Shown here: piece by piece, positions 1 to 7,879 of the stretch
Numbering within the stretch: position 1 is the stretch's first letter
How the letters are laid out: every line of letters starts with the position of its first letter
From: an uncultured Dysosmobacter sp.
GTDB lineage: Bacteria; Bacillota; Clostridia; Oscillospirales; Oscillospiraceae
Direction: 5' to 3'
Assembly: GCA_934563745.1 (NCBI GenBank)
Contig: CAKTHE010000005.1
Span: 34,535-98,534, forward strand
DNA length: 64,000 nucleotides
Made by a program: the position numbers and the translations under genes
Notes under the pieces: generated by a model
What the model saw: the letters and a program-made list of their open reading frames with translations, nothing else
What the model was told of the DNA's origin: nothing
Database searches by the model: none

Positions 1-1
1 G

Positions 2-265
2 ATCCCCGGGCCGCTGCTGGAAACGAAAACGCAGAATCTGAACCGGGAGCTGCAGAAGATGGCCGTGGATCTGGGCGCGCCGCCCATCTCGGTCAGCGTC
101 GGCATTGCCGATGCCGTGCCCGGCGACACCTTTGCCTCCCTGTATCAGAAGGTGGACGCCGCCATGTACGAGGCCAAGCGCAGCGGAAAATGCCGCTGCT
201 GCTTCTATACCCCCGCACCGGATCCCCAGACCGTGCTGCCCGGCTTTCCCGAAGGCGGCGCATGA
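2..265 (+). CDS. Diguanylate cyclase (GGDEF) protein, C-terminal end only
   Basis: The reading frame is open from the left edge of the window, so only about the last 87 residues are present. They show the C-terminal half of a GGDEF domain: a strand SVSVGIA followed by the family's closing helix VDAAMYEAKRSGK, which corresponds to the usual ADxALYxAKxxGR motif. The GGDEF active-site loop itself lies upstream and outside the window, so whether the enzyme makes cyclic di-GMP cannot be judged. Cys residues follow the helix (GKCRCC), and the protein ends with a short Pro-rich tail. It is followed by a promoter for the hydrogenase, so the two are probably not one operon. Confidence 0.8.
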   Translation: MPGPLLETKTQNLNRELQKMAVDLGAPPISVSVGIADAVPGDTFASLYQKVDAAMYEAKRSGKCRCCFYTPAPDPQTVLPGFPEGGA

Positions 266-287
266 AGGACCTTTTGCGCGCCGCCTC

Positions 288-317
288 TTGCAAGACGGCA
301 GGGGAATCTGGTATAAT
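288..317 (+). promoter_or_regulatory. Promoter of the [FeFe]-hydrogenase gene
   Basis: A -35 box TTGCAA (288-293), an 18-base spacer and a perfect TATAAT (312-317) with an upstream TG (extended -10). Transcription would begin near 324 and give a leader of about 110 bases. An inverted repeat TTGAAT/ATTCAA (382-387 and 406-411) lies in the leader; its role is unknown. Confidence 0.7.
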
Positions 318-337
318 GCGCTTAAAAGAAGAAACAT

Positions 338-370
338 CAGCGCCGGCTGCTTTTTCGGCGGCCGGCGCTG
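338..370 (+). other. Hairpin in the hydrogenase leader
   Basis: Perfect 10-bp arms CAGCGCCGGC and GCCGGCGCTG flank a 13-base loop containing a run of five T. There is no U-tract after the stem, so it is not a standard terminator. It lies just after the predicted transcription start and could act as an mRNA stabiliser or an attenuator. Confidence 0.45.
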
Positions 371-431
371 AACAATTCTGATTGAATTTTAAAACGAGAA
401 TCTTGATTCAAAAGTTGCGGAGGAAGCGGCA

Positions 432-1952
432 TTGAGAGGTGTACACAGCACGGTGGATGATCTCCGCCGGAACGTATTTACAGAAGTGGCCCGCCTGGCT
501 TATGAGGGCGGCGATTATTCCCGGATCGACCTGATCCCCTACAAAATTGTTCCCGGTGAAGTGGCCCTGCACCGGCATGACGTGTTTTTGGAGCGGGCCA
601 TCGTGCAGGAGCGGCTGCGCCTGGCGGTGGGTCTGCCGCTGCAGCCGGTGGACGTGCAGGCCCCGGCCAGCGCCGGCATGAAGGAGGCCGCGGAGGCGGA
701 CGACAAATTTTTTGAAGAACCGCTGGTCAACATTATCACCTTCGCCTGCAATGCCTGCCCGCCCAAGCAGATCCGTATTACGGACAGCTGCCAGGGCTGC
801 ATCTCCCACCCCTGTATGGCGGTGTGCCCCAAGGACGCCATCTACCTGGACAAGGAGAAGCATTGCCACATCGACCAGGAAAAGTGCATCAAGTGCGGCC
901 GCTGCTTCAACCAGTGCCCCTATCGGGCCATCAGCAAGATCGAGCGGCCCTGCGCCGCCGCCTGCGGCATGGACGCCATTGAAAGCGATTCCCTGGGCCG
1001 GGCCAAGATCAATTACGACAAGTGCGTTTCCTGCGGCATGTGTCTGGTCAACTGCCCCTTTGCCGCCATTGCCGACAAAAGCCAGATCTTCCAGATCATC
1101 AACGCCATGAAAAAGGGAATCGAGGTCATCGCCTGCGTGGCACCGGCCTTCGTCAGCCAGTTCGGCGACGCGGCGACCCCGCCCCGCCTGAAAGAGGCCA
1201 TGCGCCGGCTGGGCTTTTCCGATGTGGTGGAGGTGGCCATCGGCGCAGACCTGTGCACGGTGGAGGAGGCCCACGACTTTTTGGAAAAGGTCCCCTCCCA
1301 GCAGCCCTTTATGGGCACGTCCTGCTGCCCGGCCTGGAGCGTGATGGCCAAGAAGTACTTCCCGGAATTCAAGGACTATATCTCCATGGCTCTGACGCCT
1401 ATGGTCATCACCGCCCGGATGGTGAAAAAGGACCATCCCAACGCCCGGATCGTGTTTGTGGGCCCCTGCGCCGCCAAGAAGCTGGAGGCAAACCGCAAAT
1501 CCGTGCGCTCGGATGTGGATTATGTGCTGACCTTTGAAGAGCTGCAGGGAATGTTCGACGCCAAGGAGATCGACTTCACCGCCATTGAGGAGAAGCCGGA
1601 GGACGATTTCACCGGCGGCACCGCCGCCGGGCGTGGCTTTGCCGTGGGCGGCGGCGTGGCGGCTGCCGTGGCGGAGGCCGTGCACCGCATTGATCCCCAG
1701 CGGGAGATGAAGATCGACTACGGCGACGGCCTGCGGGAGTGCCGCAAAATGCTGATGCAGGCCCGGGCCGGCAAGCGGGATGGCTATCTGCTGGAGGGCA
1801 TGGGCTGCCCCGGCGGCTGCGTGGCCGGCGCCGGCACCATCCGCCCTGTCAAGGAGAGCGTGGTGCGCGTGCAGCGCTATCAGAACACTGCCCAGGAGCA
1901 AAGCGCCCTGGAAAGCCGCTTCCAGGACCGGCTGGACGAAGTGTACGATTAA
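432..1952 (+). CDS. Monomeric [FeFe]-hydrogenase, group B type
   Basis: The protein (506 aa) should catalyse reversible proton reduction with ferredoxin-type electron carriers in the cytoplasm of a fermenter. Residues 118-220 carry Cys-rich ferredoxin-like modules (C120, C123, C128, C132, then further CxxCxxCxxxCP sets). The H-cluster domain has all three signatures: TSCCPAW at 296-302, GPCAAKK at 344-350 and EGMGCPGGC at 455-463. GPC instead of MPC, and GMGCPGG with VAGAG after it, match group B rather than the group A enzymes. The start is TTG at 432, chosen because GGAGG lies 8 bases upstream and the protein has no better ATG. No maturase genes (hydE, hydF, hydG) are in the window. It is a single-gene unit between its own promoter and a strong terminator. 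Confidence 0.9.
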   Translation: MRGVHSTVDDLRRNVFTEVARLAYEGGDYSRIDLIPYKIVPGEVALHRHDVFLERAIVQERLRLAVGLPLQPVDVQAPASAGMKEAAEADDKFFEEPLVNIITFACNACPPKQIRITDSCQGCISHPCMAVCPKDAIYLDKEKHCHIDQEKCIKCGRCFNQCPYRAISKIERPCAAACGMDAIESDSLGRAKINYDKCVSCGMCLVNCPFAAIADKSQIFQIINAMKKGIEVIACVAPAFVSQFGDAATPPRLKEAMRRLGFSDVVEVAIGADLCTVEEAHDFLEKVPSQQPFMGTSCCPAWSVMAKKYFPEFKDYISMALTPMVITARMVKKDHPNARIVFVGPCAAKKLEANRKSVRSDVDYVLTFEELQGMFDAKEIDFTAIEEKPEDDFTGGTAAGRGFAVGGGVAAAVAEAVHRIDPQREMKIDYGDGLRECRKMLMQARAGKRDGYLLEGMGCPGGCVAGAGTIRPVKESVVRVQRYQNTAQEQSALESRFQDRLDEVYD

Positions 1953-2010
1953 AGACTCCGGCCTTGGGGTCGTCCCGGGGAACGGGCTTTTCCGGTGAAA
2001 TCCGTATAAA

Positions 2011-2046
2011 AGCACCGCCGCAGAAAATCTGCGGCGGTGCTTTTTT
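2011..2046. terminator. Bidirectional terminator
   Basis: A 14-bp perfect stem (2011-2024 with 2028-2041), a 3-base loop, then a run of T; the 5' flank is A-rich. It lies between the convergent hydrogenase and metal ATPase genes and probably serves both. Confidence 0.9.
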
Positions 2047-2105
2047 CGATTGAAACCGGGATCCCGCGGGAAATGGGCGGGATGCGCTCCGTGGAGGCAG
2101 CGCAC

Positions 2106-4082
2106 TCAGCGCAGCTTCTCCACCTGCAGGCAGCGGGTGGCGTTGACAATGGCCAGGAAGGCCACGCCCACATCGGCAAAGACCGCCTCCCACATGGTGG
2201 ACCGGCCGAAGGCGGTGAGCAGCAGCACCAGCGCCTTGACCGCCAGGGCAAACCAGATGTTTTCCCGCACGATGCGCAGCGTCTTGCGGGAGATCCGCAT
2301 GGCCACGGCGATCTTGGAGGGCTTGTCGTCCATCAGCACGATGTCCGCCGCCTCGATGGCCGCGTCCGAACCCAGCGCGCCCATGGCGATGCCGATGTCC
2401 GCCCGGCTCAGCACCGGCGCGTCGTTGATGCCGTCGCCCACAAAGGCCAGCTTGCCGTTGGCGCCGGTTTGGGCCAGCAGCTTCTCGGTCCACTCCACCT
2501 TGTCCGCCGGCAGCAGCTCGGCATGGTATTCATCCAGGCCCAGCTCCGCCGCCACGGCCCGGGCCACCGCGTCGGTGTCGCCGGTGAGCATCACGGTCTT
2601 TTTCACGCCGGCGTCCTTCAGCGCGGCGATGGCCGCCTTGGAGTCCTCCTTGGGCAGATCCGAGATCACGATGTGGCCGGCATAGAAGCCATCCACCGTC
2701 ACATGGACCAGGGTCCCCGGCAGCTCACAGGGCAGCCAGCTGACGCCCATGCGCTCCATCAGGCGGCTGTTGCCCACGCAGACCTTTTTGCCGTCCACCG
2801 TGGCGCACACGCCGTGGCCGGCGATCTCCTCCACATCGCTGACCCGGGCGGCATCCAGGGGCTCCTTGCAGGCCGCCTTCAGCGACAGGGAGATGGGATG
2901 ATCGGACCAATGCTCCGCCAGGGCGGCGTAGGTCAGCAGCTGCTCCGGCGCGAGGTCTCCTTCCGGGTGGATGGCGGTGACGGAAAAGCTGCCCCGGGTC
3001 AGGGTGCCGGTCTTGTCAAAGACCACTGTCTCCGTATTGGCCAGCGCCTCCAGATAGTTGCTGCCCTTGACCAGAATACCGCACTTGCTGGCGCCGCCGA
3101 TCCCACCGAAAAAGCTCAGCGGGACGGAGATCACCAGGGCGCAGGGGCAAGAGACCACCAGGAAAATCAGCGCCCGGTGCAGCCAGCTGTCCCAATGCGT
3201 ACCCAGCAGGAAGGCCGGCTGCGAGGCCGCCGGCACCAGGGCCAGCAGCAGCGTAGGGATCAGGAACAGCGCCGCGGCCGCGGCCACCACGCAGGGGGTG
3301 TAGTACCGGGCGAATTTGGTGATAAAGTTCTCGCTGGCGGCCTTTTTCTCGCTGGCGTTTTCCACAAGATCCAAAATCTTGGAGACGGTGGACTCGCTGC
3401 ACGGGCGGGTGACCTTCACCCGCAGCACACCGCTTTGGTTGACGCAGCCGCTGATGACCGCGTCGCCGGGGGCCACATCCCGGGGGACGGATTCACCGGT
3501 CAGGGCGGCGGTGTCCAGGGCGGAGCTGCCCTCCACCACAGTGCCGTCCAGCGGCACCCGCTCGCCGGGCTTCACCACGATGATGGCACCCACCGCCACG
3601 TCCTCGGGATCCACCTCTTCCGTTTCACCGTCTTCCTTTTCCAGGTTGGCAACGTCGGGCCGGATGTCCATCAGCGCGGCAATGGACTTGCGGGACTTGC
3701 CCACGGCATAATCCTGGAACAGCTCGCCCACCTGGTAAAAGAGCATAACGAACACGGATTCGGCGTACTCGCCGGTGCCGTATGCACCCACGGTGGCCAG
3801 GGCCATCAGGAAGTTTTCATCAAACACCTGACCGTGCACGATGCCCAGCACCGCCTTGCGCAGCACGTCATAGCCAACGATCAGATACGGCACCAGGTAA
3901 AGAGGCCACAGGGCAAGCTGGAAGGACGGGATCCCATCCGCCGTCACCTTGGTCGTGGTCAAAAAGGGGATCGCCACCGGGCAGGAAACCGTTTCCGGCA
4001 GCAGCTTGACGATGACCAGCAGCACGGCGGAGATCACGATCCGCCGCAGCATCCGCTGCTGTTTCGGGGTCAGTCGATTCAT
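2106..4082 (-). CDS. cadA: Heavy-metal-exporting P1B-type ATPase (Zn/Cd/Pb type)
   Basis: A 658-residue membrane pump that should export Zn2+, Cd2+ or Pb2+ at the cost of ATP. The transmembrane metal site is the CPC motif at residues 312-314, the phosphorylated Asp is D356 in DKTGTLT, and the hinge GDGINDAP lies near 547. The last helices have the Lys and the ADVG/NATR pattern seen in ZntA and CadA (P1B-2) rather than copper pumps. It lacks the usual N-terminal metal-binding domain, which is encoded separately just upstream. AAGGAGGT lies 6 bases before the ATG. It is the last gene of a cadC-HMA-cadA operon; 115 bases separate it from the HMA gene and include a GGGCCGC/GCGGCCC hairpin. Zn/Cd specificity is inferred from the motifs and the CadC-like regulator. 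Confidence 0.92.
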   Translation of the reverse strand: MNRLTPKQQRMLRRIVISAVLLVIVKLLPETVSCPVAIPFLTTTKVTADGIPSFQLALWPLYLVPYLIVGYDVLRKAVLGIVHGQVFDENFLMALATVGAYGTGEYAESVFVMLFYQVGELFQDYAVGKSRKSIAALMDIRPDVANLEKEDGETEEVDPEDVAVGAIIVVKPGERVPLDGTVVEGSSALDTAALTGESVPRDVAPGDAVISGCVNQSGVLRVKVTRPCSESTVSKILDLVENASEKKAASENFITKFARYYTPCVVAAAAALFLIPTLLLALVPAASQPAFLLGTHWDSWLHRALIFLVVSCPCALVISVPLSFFGGIGGASKCGILVKGSNYLEALANTETVVFDKTGTLTRGSFSVTAIHPEGDLAPEQLLTYAALAEHWSDHPISLSLKAACKEPLDAARVSDVEEIAGHGVCATVDGKKVCVGNSRLMERMGVSWLPCELPGTLVHVTVDGFYAGHIVISDLPKEDSKAAIAALKDAGVKKTVMLTGDTDAVARAVAAELGLDEYHAELLPADKVEWTEKLLAQTGANGKLAFVGDGINDAPVLSRADIGIAMGALGSDAAIEAADIVLMDDKPSKIAVAMRISRKTLRIVRENIWFALAVKALVLLLTAFGRSTMWEAVFADVGVAFLAIVNATRCLQVEKLR

Positions 4083-4197
4083 AACGATACCTCCTTATGT
4101 TCGAGCGCGCGGCGCTCTGTTCCAGAGGAAAGGGCCGCGGAGCGGCGTGCGCTCTGCGGCCCCGGGCCGCACCTGCGCAGCCGGATCATGCCCTTTC

Positions 4198-4416
4198 TTA
4201 CAGGTTGATGATGCAGTCCGGCTCCACCTTTTTGCACACCGCCACGATCTCCTTCATGATCTCGTCGAAGCGGGCGTCATCGGCGTCCACGGTAAGCTTC
4301 TGGTTCATGAAGCTGACGGTGGCGTCCTTCACGCCGTCGATCTTCTTGATGGCGGTCTCCATCTTGGCGGCGCAGTTGGCGCAGTCCAGGTCGGTCAGAT
4401 TATAACGCTTTTTCAT
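4198..4416 (-). CDS. Small heavy-metal-associated (HMA) domain protein
   Basis: A 72-residue stand-alone HMA domain. The metal-binding loop reads DLDCANCAAKM, corresponding to the GMxCxxC loop of CopZ and of the N-terminal domains of P1B ATPases. It sits between the CadC-like regulator and the ATPase on the same strand with a clear GGAGGAG ribosome-binding site. The adjacent ATPase lacks its own HMA domain, so this protein probably supplies the missing metal-delivery or regulatory domain in trans. CopZ-like copper chaperone function is less likely in this operon. Confidence 0.88.
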   Translation of the reverse strand: MKKRYNLTDLDCANCAAKMETAIKKIDGVKDATVSFMNQKLTVDADDARFDEIMKEIVAVCKKVEPDCIINL

Positions 4417-4467
4417 GATGATCTCCTCCTGATAAATCTTTATAAAATGATGGTTTTAAAACCGGGT

Positions 4468-4830
4468 TTACTCGCTGACATGCTCCATCCCCTGGTCGAT
4501 GATGGTTTTCACATGATCGTCCGCCAGGGAATAAAACACGGTTTTTCCCTCCCGCCGGGAGGTCACCAGCCGGGCATTCTTCAGGGCCCGCAGCTGGTGG
4601 GAGATGGCCGACTGGGTCATGCCCAGCAGCGCCGCAATGTCGCACACGCACATCTCCGACTCGAACAGGACATACAGGATCCGGATCCGGGTGGAGTCCC
4701 CGAAGATCCGGAACAGCTCCGTCAGGTCATAGAGCGTGTCCTCATTGGGCATCTCCTTAAGCACCCGCTGCACAACCTCTTCATGCAAAAGGGGCTGGTC
4801 ACAGCACTCCACATTGTAACGGTCTTCCAT
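4468..4830 (-). CDS. cadC: ArsR/SmtB-family metal-sensing repressor, CadC-like
   Basis: A 120-residue winged-helix repressor. The recognition helix region reads MTQSAISHQLRAL. Both known ArsR-family metal sites seem to be present: an alpha3N-type site (C9, C10 with the CVC pair C61 and C63) as in Cd/Pb-sensing CadC, and an alpha5-type site (D104, H106, H117, E120) as in SmtB. The start is ATG at 4830 because GGAGG lies 7 bases upstream; a longer frame to 4875 would begin inside the operator. It heads the efflux operon and should repress it until metal binds. That the ligands are Cd, Pb or Zn is inference from the residues. Confidence 0.9.
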   Translation of the reverse strand: MEDRYNVECCDQPLLHEEVVQRVLKEMPNEDTLYDLTELFRIFGDSTRIRILYVLFESEMCVCDIAALLGMTQSAISHQLRALKNARLVTSRREGKTVFYSLADDHVKTIIDQGMEHVSE

Positions 4831-4854
4831 GGGATCGCCTCCATCCGTCATTTC

Positions 4855-4909
4855 AACATTTGAACAACTGTTCATATGTTCATTATAGCAAGTGTCTTCC
4901 CCTTGTCAA
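4855..4909 (-). promoter_or_regulatory. Promoter and 12-2-12 operator of the metal efflux operon
   Basis: Read on the minus strand: TTGACA (4904-4909), a 16-base spacer, and TATAAT (4882-4887), both consensus. Just downstream is a 12-2-12 inverted repeat at 4855-4880 with arms AACATTTGAACA and TGTTCATATGTT (one mismatch). This is the typical geometry of ArsR/SmtB operators and lies over the transcription start, so a bound repressor would block initiation. Confidence 0.88.
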
Positions 4910-4932
4910 GTCCCTTGCTGCAAAAATTTTTC

Positions 4933-4962
4933 TGGACAAGACCTCCTGCCGCCGCTTATAAT
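4933..4962 (+). promoter_or_regulatory. Promoter of the thioesterase gene
   Basis: TGGACA (4933-4938), an 18-base spacer and TATAAT (4957-4962). It is divergent from the metal operon promoter, whose -35 box is only about 24 bases away. The leader before the gene is about 100 bases. Confidence 0.6.
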
Positions 4963-5071
4963 AGCCGCGAAGCGCTTCCGGAGCGCCTTCCCGGCCTGTC
5001 CGGGGCCGGACGGCCCGGGATACGGCAGGCGGGAAGCGGGAGCAGGCAGACCAATACAGGAGGAACCGAAT

Positions 5072-5545
5072 ATGGAAGAAAAAACGATCGATTACAACGC
5101 GATGGTCAACGACCGGTATCGCGTCAACGGATTTATGCACTACAACCACATTGAGCTGGATCACGCCGAGCGGGACAAGGCGGTGTTTCGCCTGACCATT
5201 CGTCCGGAAAGCCGCAACCCCTTTGAGCAGCTTAACGGCGGCGCCATTTTCACCATGGCCGATCAGGCTGGCGGCGCCGCTGCACTGACGGATGGCCGCG
5301 CCTACGTCACCCAGAACGCTTCGCTGCAGTTTATCCGCAACGAGGCCAGCGGCACCGTGTACGCCACCGCCACCGTTGTTCACCGGGGCCGGGCCACCTG
5401 CCTGGTGCACATTGACATTACCAGCGAGAAGGGAACGCTGCTGGCCATCGGCACGTTCAATTTCTTCGCCGTGAATATGGAGCTGATGAACGAAAAGCGT
5501 CCGACGGACTCGGTCTATCGCCCCGGCGAGACTCCCGCCCGCTGA
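5072..5545 (+). CDS. Hotdog-fold thioesterase, PaaI/YiiD-like
   Basis: A 157-residue protein with the central hotdog helix: NPFEQLNGGAIFTMADQAGG matches the PaaI pattern HGGxxxxLxD, with Asn in place of the His and the acidic residue retained. The beta-strands that follow (NASLQFIRN, GTVYATATVVHRGR, LVHIDITSEKG) are typical. It probably hydrolyses an acyl-CoA, but the substrate cannot be told. The start is ATG at 5072, since AGGAGGA ends about 8 bases upstream; the open frame upstream is non-coding leader. It is a single gene with its own promoter and terminator. Confidence 0.85.
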   Translation: MEEKTIDYNAMVNDRYRVNGFMHYNHIELDHAERDKAVFRLTIRPESRNPFEQLNGGAIFTMADQAGGAAALTDGRAYVTQNASLQFIRNEASGTVYATATVVHRGRATCLVHIDITSEKGTLLAIGTFNFFAVNMELMNEKRPTDSVYRPGETPAR

Positions 5546-5572
5546 TCCGGACCATTCTTCAACGCAAAAGGA

Positions 5573-5603
5573 CCCCGAAGCCTTTGGCTTCGGGGCCCTT
5601 TTT
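5573..5603 (+). terminator. Intrinsic terminator of the thioesterase gene
   Basis: Stem CCCCGAAGCC / GGCTTCGGGG with a TTT loop, followed by CCC and TTTTT. It may also stop transcription of the convergent HAD gene. Confidence 0.85.
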
Positions 5604-5673
5604 GATTCGTTTTCCGGCCAGGTCCTCAAACCGCCGCAGGGGAGGCGGGCCGCCGGAAAAACCGCCGGATTTT

Positions 5674-6327
5674 TTAAAGTGCGGGGTCCGGCGCATCCGC
5701 CGGGTAGGAGCAAATGAACGTCTCCGTCAGCGCCCGGATCTTCGCCTCGTCCGCCCGGGCGGACGCATCCTGCACGCCCACGACCCGGAACCCGGCCGAT
5801 ACCGCCGTCTCCACCGCATGAAGGGCGTCTTCAAACACCAGCGTGGACGCCTTTTCTCCCTCCAGCCGCTCCAGCGCCAGCTCGTAGATCCGGGGTGAAT
5901 CCTTCCCGTAGCGAATCTCGCCGCAGGTCAGGATCCCTTCAAAGTAGGGGCGCAGCCCCGTGCGCTCCAGGGCCGGCTCCGCCAAGGTCCGGTTGGTGGC
6001 GGTAGCCACATACATGCGCACACCGGCGGTCTTGAGCCGCTTGAGGTATGCCTCCACCCCCGGCTTTGCCGGAGCCTCGTTCTGATAATAGCTGCGCACG
6101 GTGGCATTCACCAGATCACAGAGCTCGTCCACGCTCTGGTCCAGCCGGTAACGCTCCCGGCAGTATTCCGCCGCCTGAAAAAGACTCATGGTGCGGATCC
6201 GCTCGTCCAGATCCGGCTCCGGCTCCCGGCCCGCCTGGCGCATCAGGCGGCTGCCCATGGTCGTCCAGACGCTCATGGAATCCAGCAGCGTTCCATCCAT
6301 ATCAAAAATCGCAGTTTGAAAGCCCAT
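5674..6327 (-). CDS. HAD-superfamily phosphatase, beta-phosphoglucomutase-like (subclass I)
   Basis: A 217-residue HAD hydrolase. Motif I is FDMDGTLLDS at residues 8-17, with the nucleophile Asp and the acid/base Asp two residues later. Motif II is the Thr in VATATN, the motif III Lys is in the GKDSP segment, and motif IV is FEDALHAVE. A helical cap lies between motifs I and II, as in phosphoglycolate phosphatase and beta-phosphoglucomutase. The substrate is not identifiable. The start is ATG at 6327, directly before motif I and after a purine-rich GGAGAGGGAG site; the longer upstream frame is not supported by family length. Confidence 0.88.
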   Translation of the reverse strand: MGFQTAIFDMDGTLLDSMSVWTTMGSRLMRQAGREPEPDLDERIRTMSLFQAAEYCRERYRLDQSVDELCDLVNATVRSYYQNEAPAKPGVEAYLKRLKTAGVRMYVATATNRTLAEPALERTGLRPYFEGILTCGEIRYGKDSPRIYELALERLEGEKASTLVFEDALHAVETAVSAGFRVVGVQDASARADEAKIRALTETFICSYPADAPDPAL

Positions 6328-6393
6328 CTTTTCGCTCCCTCTCCGTTCCGTAAAAGCGGCGGCTGTCTTGGCGGCGCGCCGCAGACAAGGGGT

Positions 6394-6423
6394 ATTATAG
6401 CACGCCCCGGCCGCCGCGGACAA
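6394..6423 (-). promoter_or_regulatory. Promoter of the HAD phosphatase gene
   Basis: On the minus strand: TTGTCC (6418-6423), an 18-base spacer and TATAAT (6394-6399). The 318-base gap between this gene and butyrate kinase holds this promoter and the divergent one at 6502. Confidence 0.65.
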
Positions 6424-6501
6424 GCGTTCCGGAACAAAAAAGCGCCCGGGGCAGCCCCTTCGGTTTGGGAAACCTGACAACAAGTTTTCCACTTACTTTT
6501 C

Positions 6502-6530
6502 TTGACTTTTTGCGTAAAATATCCTATTGT
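6502..6530 (+). promoter_or_regulatory. Promoter of butyrate kinase
   Basis: TTGACT (6502-6507), a 17-base spacer and TATTGT (6525-6530). A leader of about 110 bases follows, with a small GCCGCC-CTTC-GGCGGC hairpin at 6580-6595. Confidence 0.6.
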
Positions 6531-6645
6531 AAAGACGTATGTTACTTCGCAGCAGCCGGCCGTCGGTCCCCCGGGATCAGCCGCCCTTCGGCGGCGCGTC
6601 CGCCCGTGTCCGGCCACGAAATTAAACTGAGGAAGGATTACAACC

Positions 6646-7701
6646 ATGAAAGTTTTAGTCATCAATCCCGGCGCCACCTCTACCAAGATCGCTGTTTATG
6701 ATGAGGAGAACGAAGTCTTCAAGACTTCCGTGGACCACAGCGCCCAGGAGCTGAGCCAGTTTCCCCACATCGTGGATCAGGCCGATTACCGCGAGGGCGT
6801 GATCCTGAACGCTCTGAAGGAAGCGGGCTATGACCTGGCGCAGTTCGACGCGGTCTGCGGCCGCGGCGGCCTGTTCCGCCCCATCGTCTCCGGTACCTAC
6901 GCCGTGAACGACGCCGTGATCGACACCATTCGCAAGGCTCCCTACGGCGAGCACGCCTCCAACCTGGGCGCGTTCCTGGCCAAGAAGCTGGGCGACCGTG
7001 TGAATATCCCCTCTTACTTTGTGGACCCCGTGTGCGTGGATGAAATGACCGAGGTCGCCCACTACACCGGCTTTGCCCCCATGCGCCGCCTGTGCCAGTT
7101 CCACGCCCTGAACCAGAAGGGTATGGGCCGCAAGGCTGCCGCGCAGCTGGGCAAGAAGTATGAAGAGTGCAACTTCATCATCTGCCACCTGGGCGGCGGC
7201 GTTTCCACCGGCGCCCATCAGAAGGGCCGCGTGGTGGACGTGTGCAACGTCCGTGACGACGGCTCCATGGGTATGGACCGCGGCGGCGGCCTGCCCGTCA
7301 ACGCCGTGGTGGACTACTGCTTCAGCGGCAAGACCAAGGCAGAGGTCAAGCAGACCCTGGGCCATGAGTCCGGCATGTTCAGCTATCTGGGCACCACCGA
7401 CTTCCGCACGGTGGAGGACCGGGTCAAGGCCGGCGATGAAGCTGCCGTGGCCGCTTACAACGCCCTGGTCTATCAGATGAGCAAGGACATCGGCTCCATG
7501 GGCGCCGTTCTGCGCTATGATGTGGACGCCATCGTCCTCACCGGCGGCATGGCCTACAGCAAGATGTTCTGCGACGATATCGAGAGCTTTGTCGGCAAGC
7601 TGGCTCCCGTGATGCGTCTGCCGGGCGAGGCGGAGATGCTCTCCCTGGCGCAGGGCGCCCTGCGCGTGCTGCACGGCGAGAAGGAAGCTCTGGTGTATTA
7701 A
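6646..7701 (+). CDS. buk: Butyrate kinase
   Basis: A 351-residue acetokinase-family enzyme that converts butyryl phosphate and ADP to butyrate and ATP. Family signatures: N-terminal phosphate-binding loop INPGATSTKIAVY, then CGRGG, CHLGGGVSTGAHQKGR and LTGGMAYS. The length matches Buk (about 355) rather than acetate kinase (about 400). AGGAAGGA precedes the ATG. Phosphotransbutyrylase (ptb), the usual partner, is not adjacent. It could also act on branched-chain acyl phosphates. It has its own promoter and terminator, so it is a single-gene unit here. Confidence 0.95.
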   Translation: MKVLVINPGATSTKIAVYDEENEVFKTSVDHSAQELSQFPHIVDQADYREGVILNALKEAGYDLAQFDAVCGRGGLFRPIVSGTYAVNDAVIDTIRKAPYGEHASNLGAFLAKKLGDRVNIPSYFVDPVCVDEMTEVAHYTGFAPMRRLCQFHALNQKGMGRKAAAQLGKKYEECNFIICHLGGGVSTGAHQKGRVVDVCNVRDDGSMGMDRGGGLPVNAVVDYCFSGKTKAEVKQTLGHESGMFSYLGTTDFRTVEDRVKAGDEAAVAAYNALVYQMSKDIGSMGAVLRYDVDAIVLTGGMAYSKMFCDDIESFVGKLAPVMRLPGEAEMLSLAQGALRVLHGEKEALVY

Positions 7702-7720
7702 TCCGGCCCGACTGTGTGCG

Positions 7721-7758
7721 AAAAAAGGTCGGCATCCAACAGGATGCCGGCCTTTTTT
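7721..7758 (+). terminator. Intrinsic terminator after butyrate kinase
   Basis: Stem GGTCGGCATCC / GGATGCCGGCC (one G-U pair), an AACA loop, six A before and six T after. Confidence 0.9.
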
Positions 7759-7773
7759 GTGTGCAGATTTCCC

Positions 7774-7802
7774 TTGTCCGCCTTTTTTCGGGCGCGTATA
7801 AT
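7774..7802 (+). promoter_or_regulatory. Promoter of the MATE transporter
   Basis: TTGTCC (7774-7779), a 17-base spacer and TATAAT (7797-7802), immediately after the buk terminator. Confidence 0.65.
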
Positions 7803-7879
7803 AAAAGTAAGAAATCCAAAGATTTACAAGCTGACAGAAAGAACCCGCCCGTTTGAAACAGGCAGGCAGAGGACAGAGC

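Noticed and set aside
408..2105. Long open frames antisense to real genes, for example opposite the hydrogenase, the metal ATPase (2037-4208), gyrA (10408-12561), gyrB (13296-15104), aspS (32195-34090), the SLH protein (34189-35841) and mrdA (47832-49625).
   Set aside because: They mirror the GC-rich codon pattern of the true gene, are rich in His, Gln, Gly and Arg, have no family signature and usually no ribosome-binding site.
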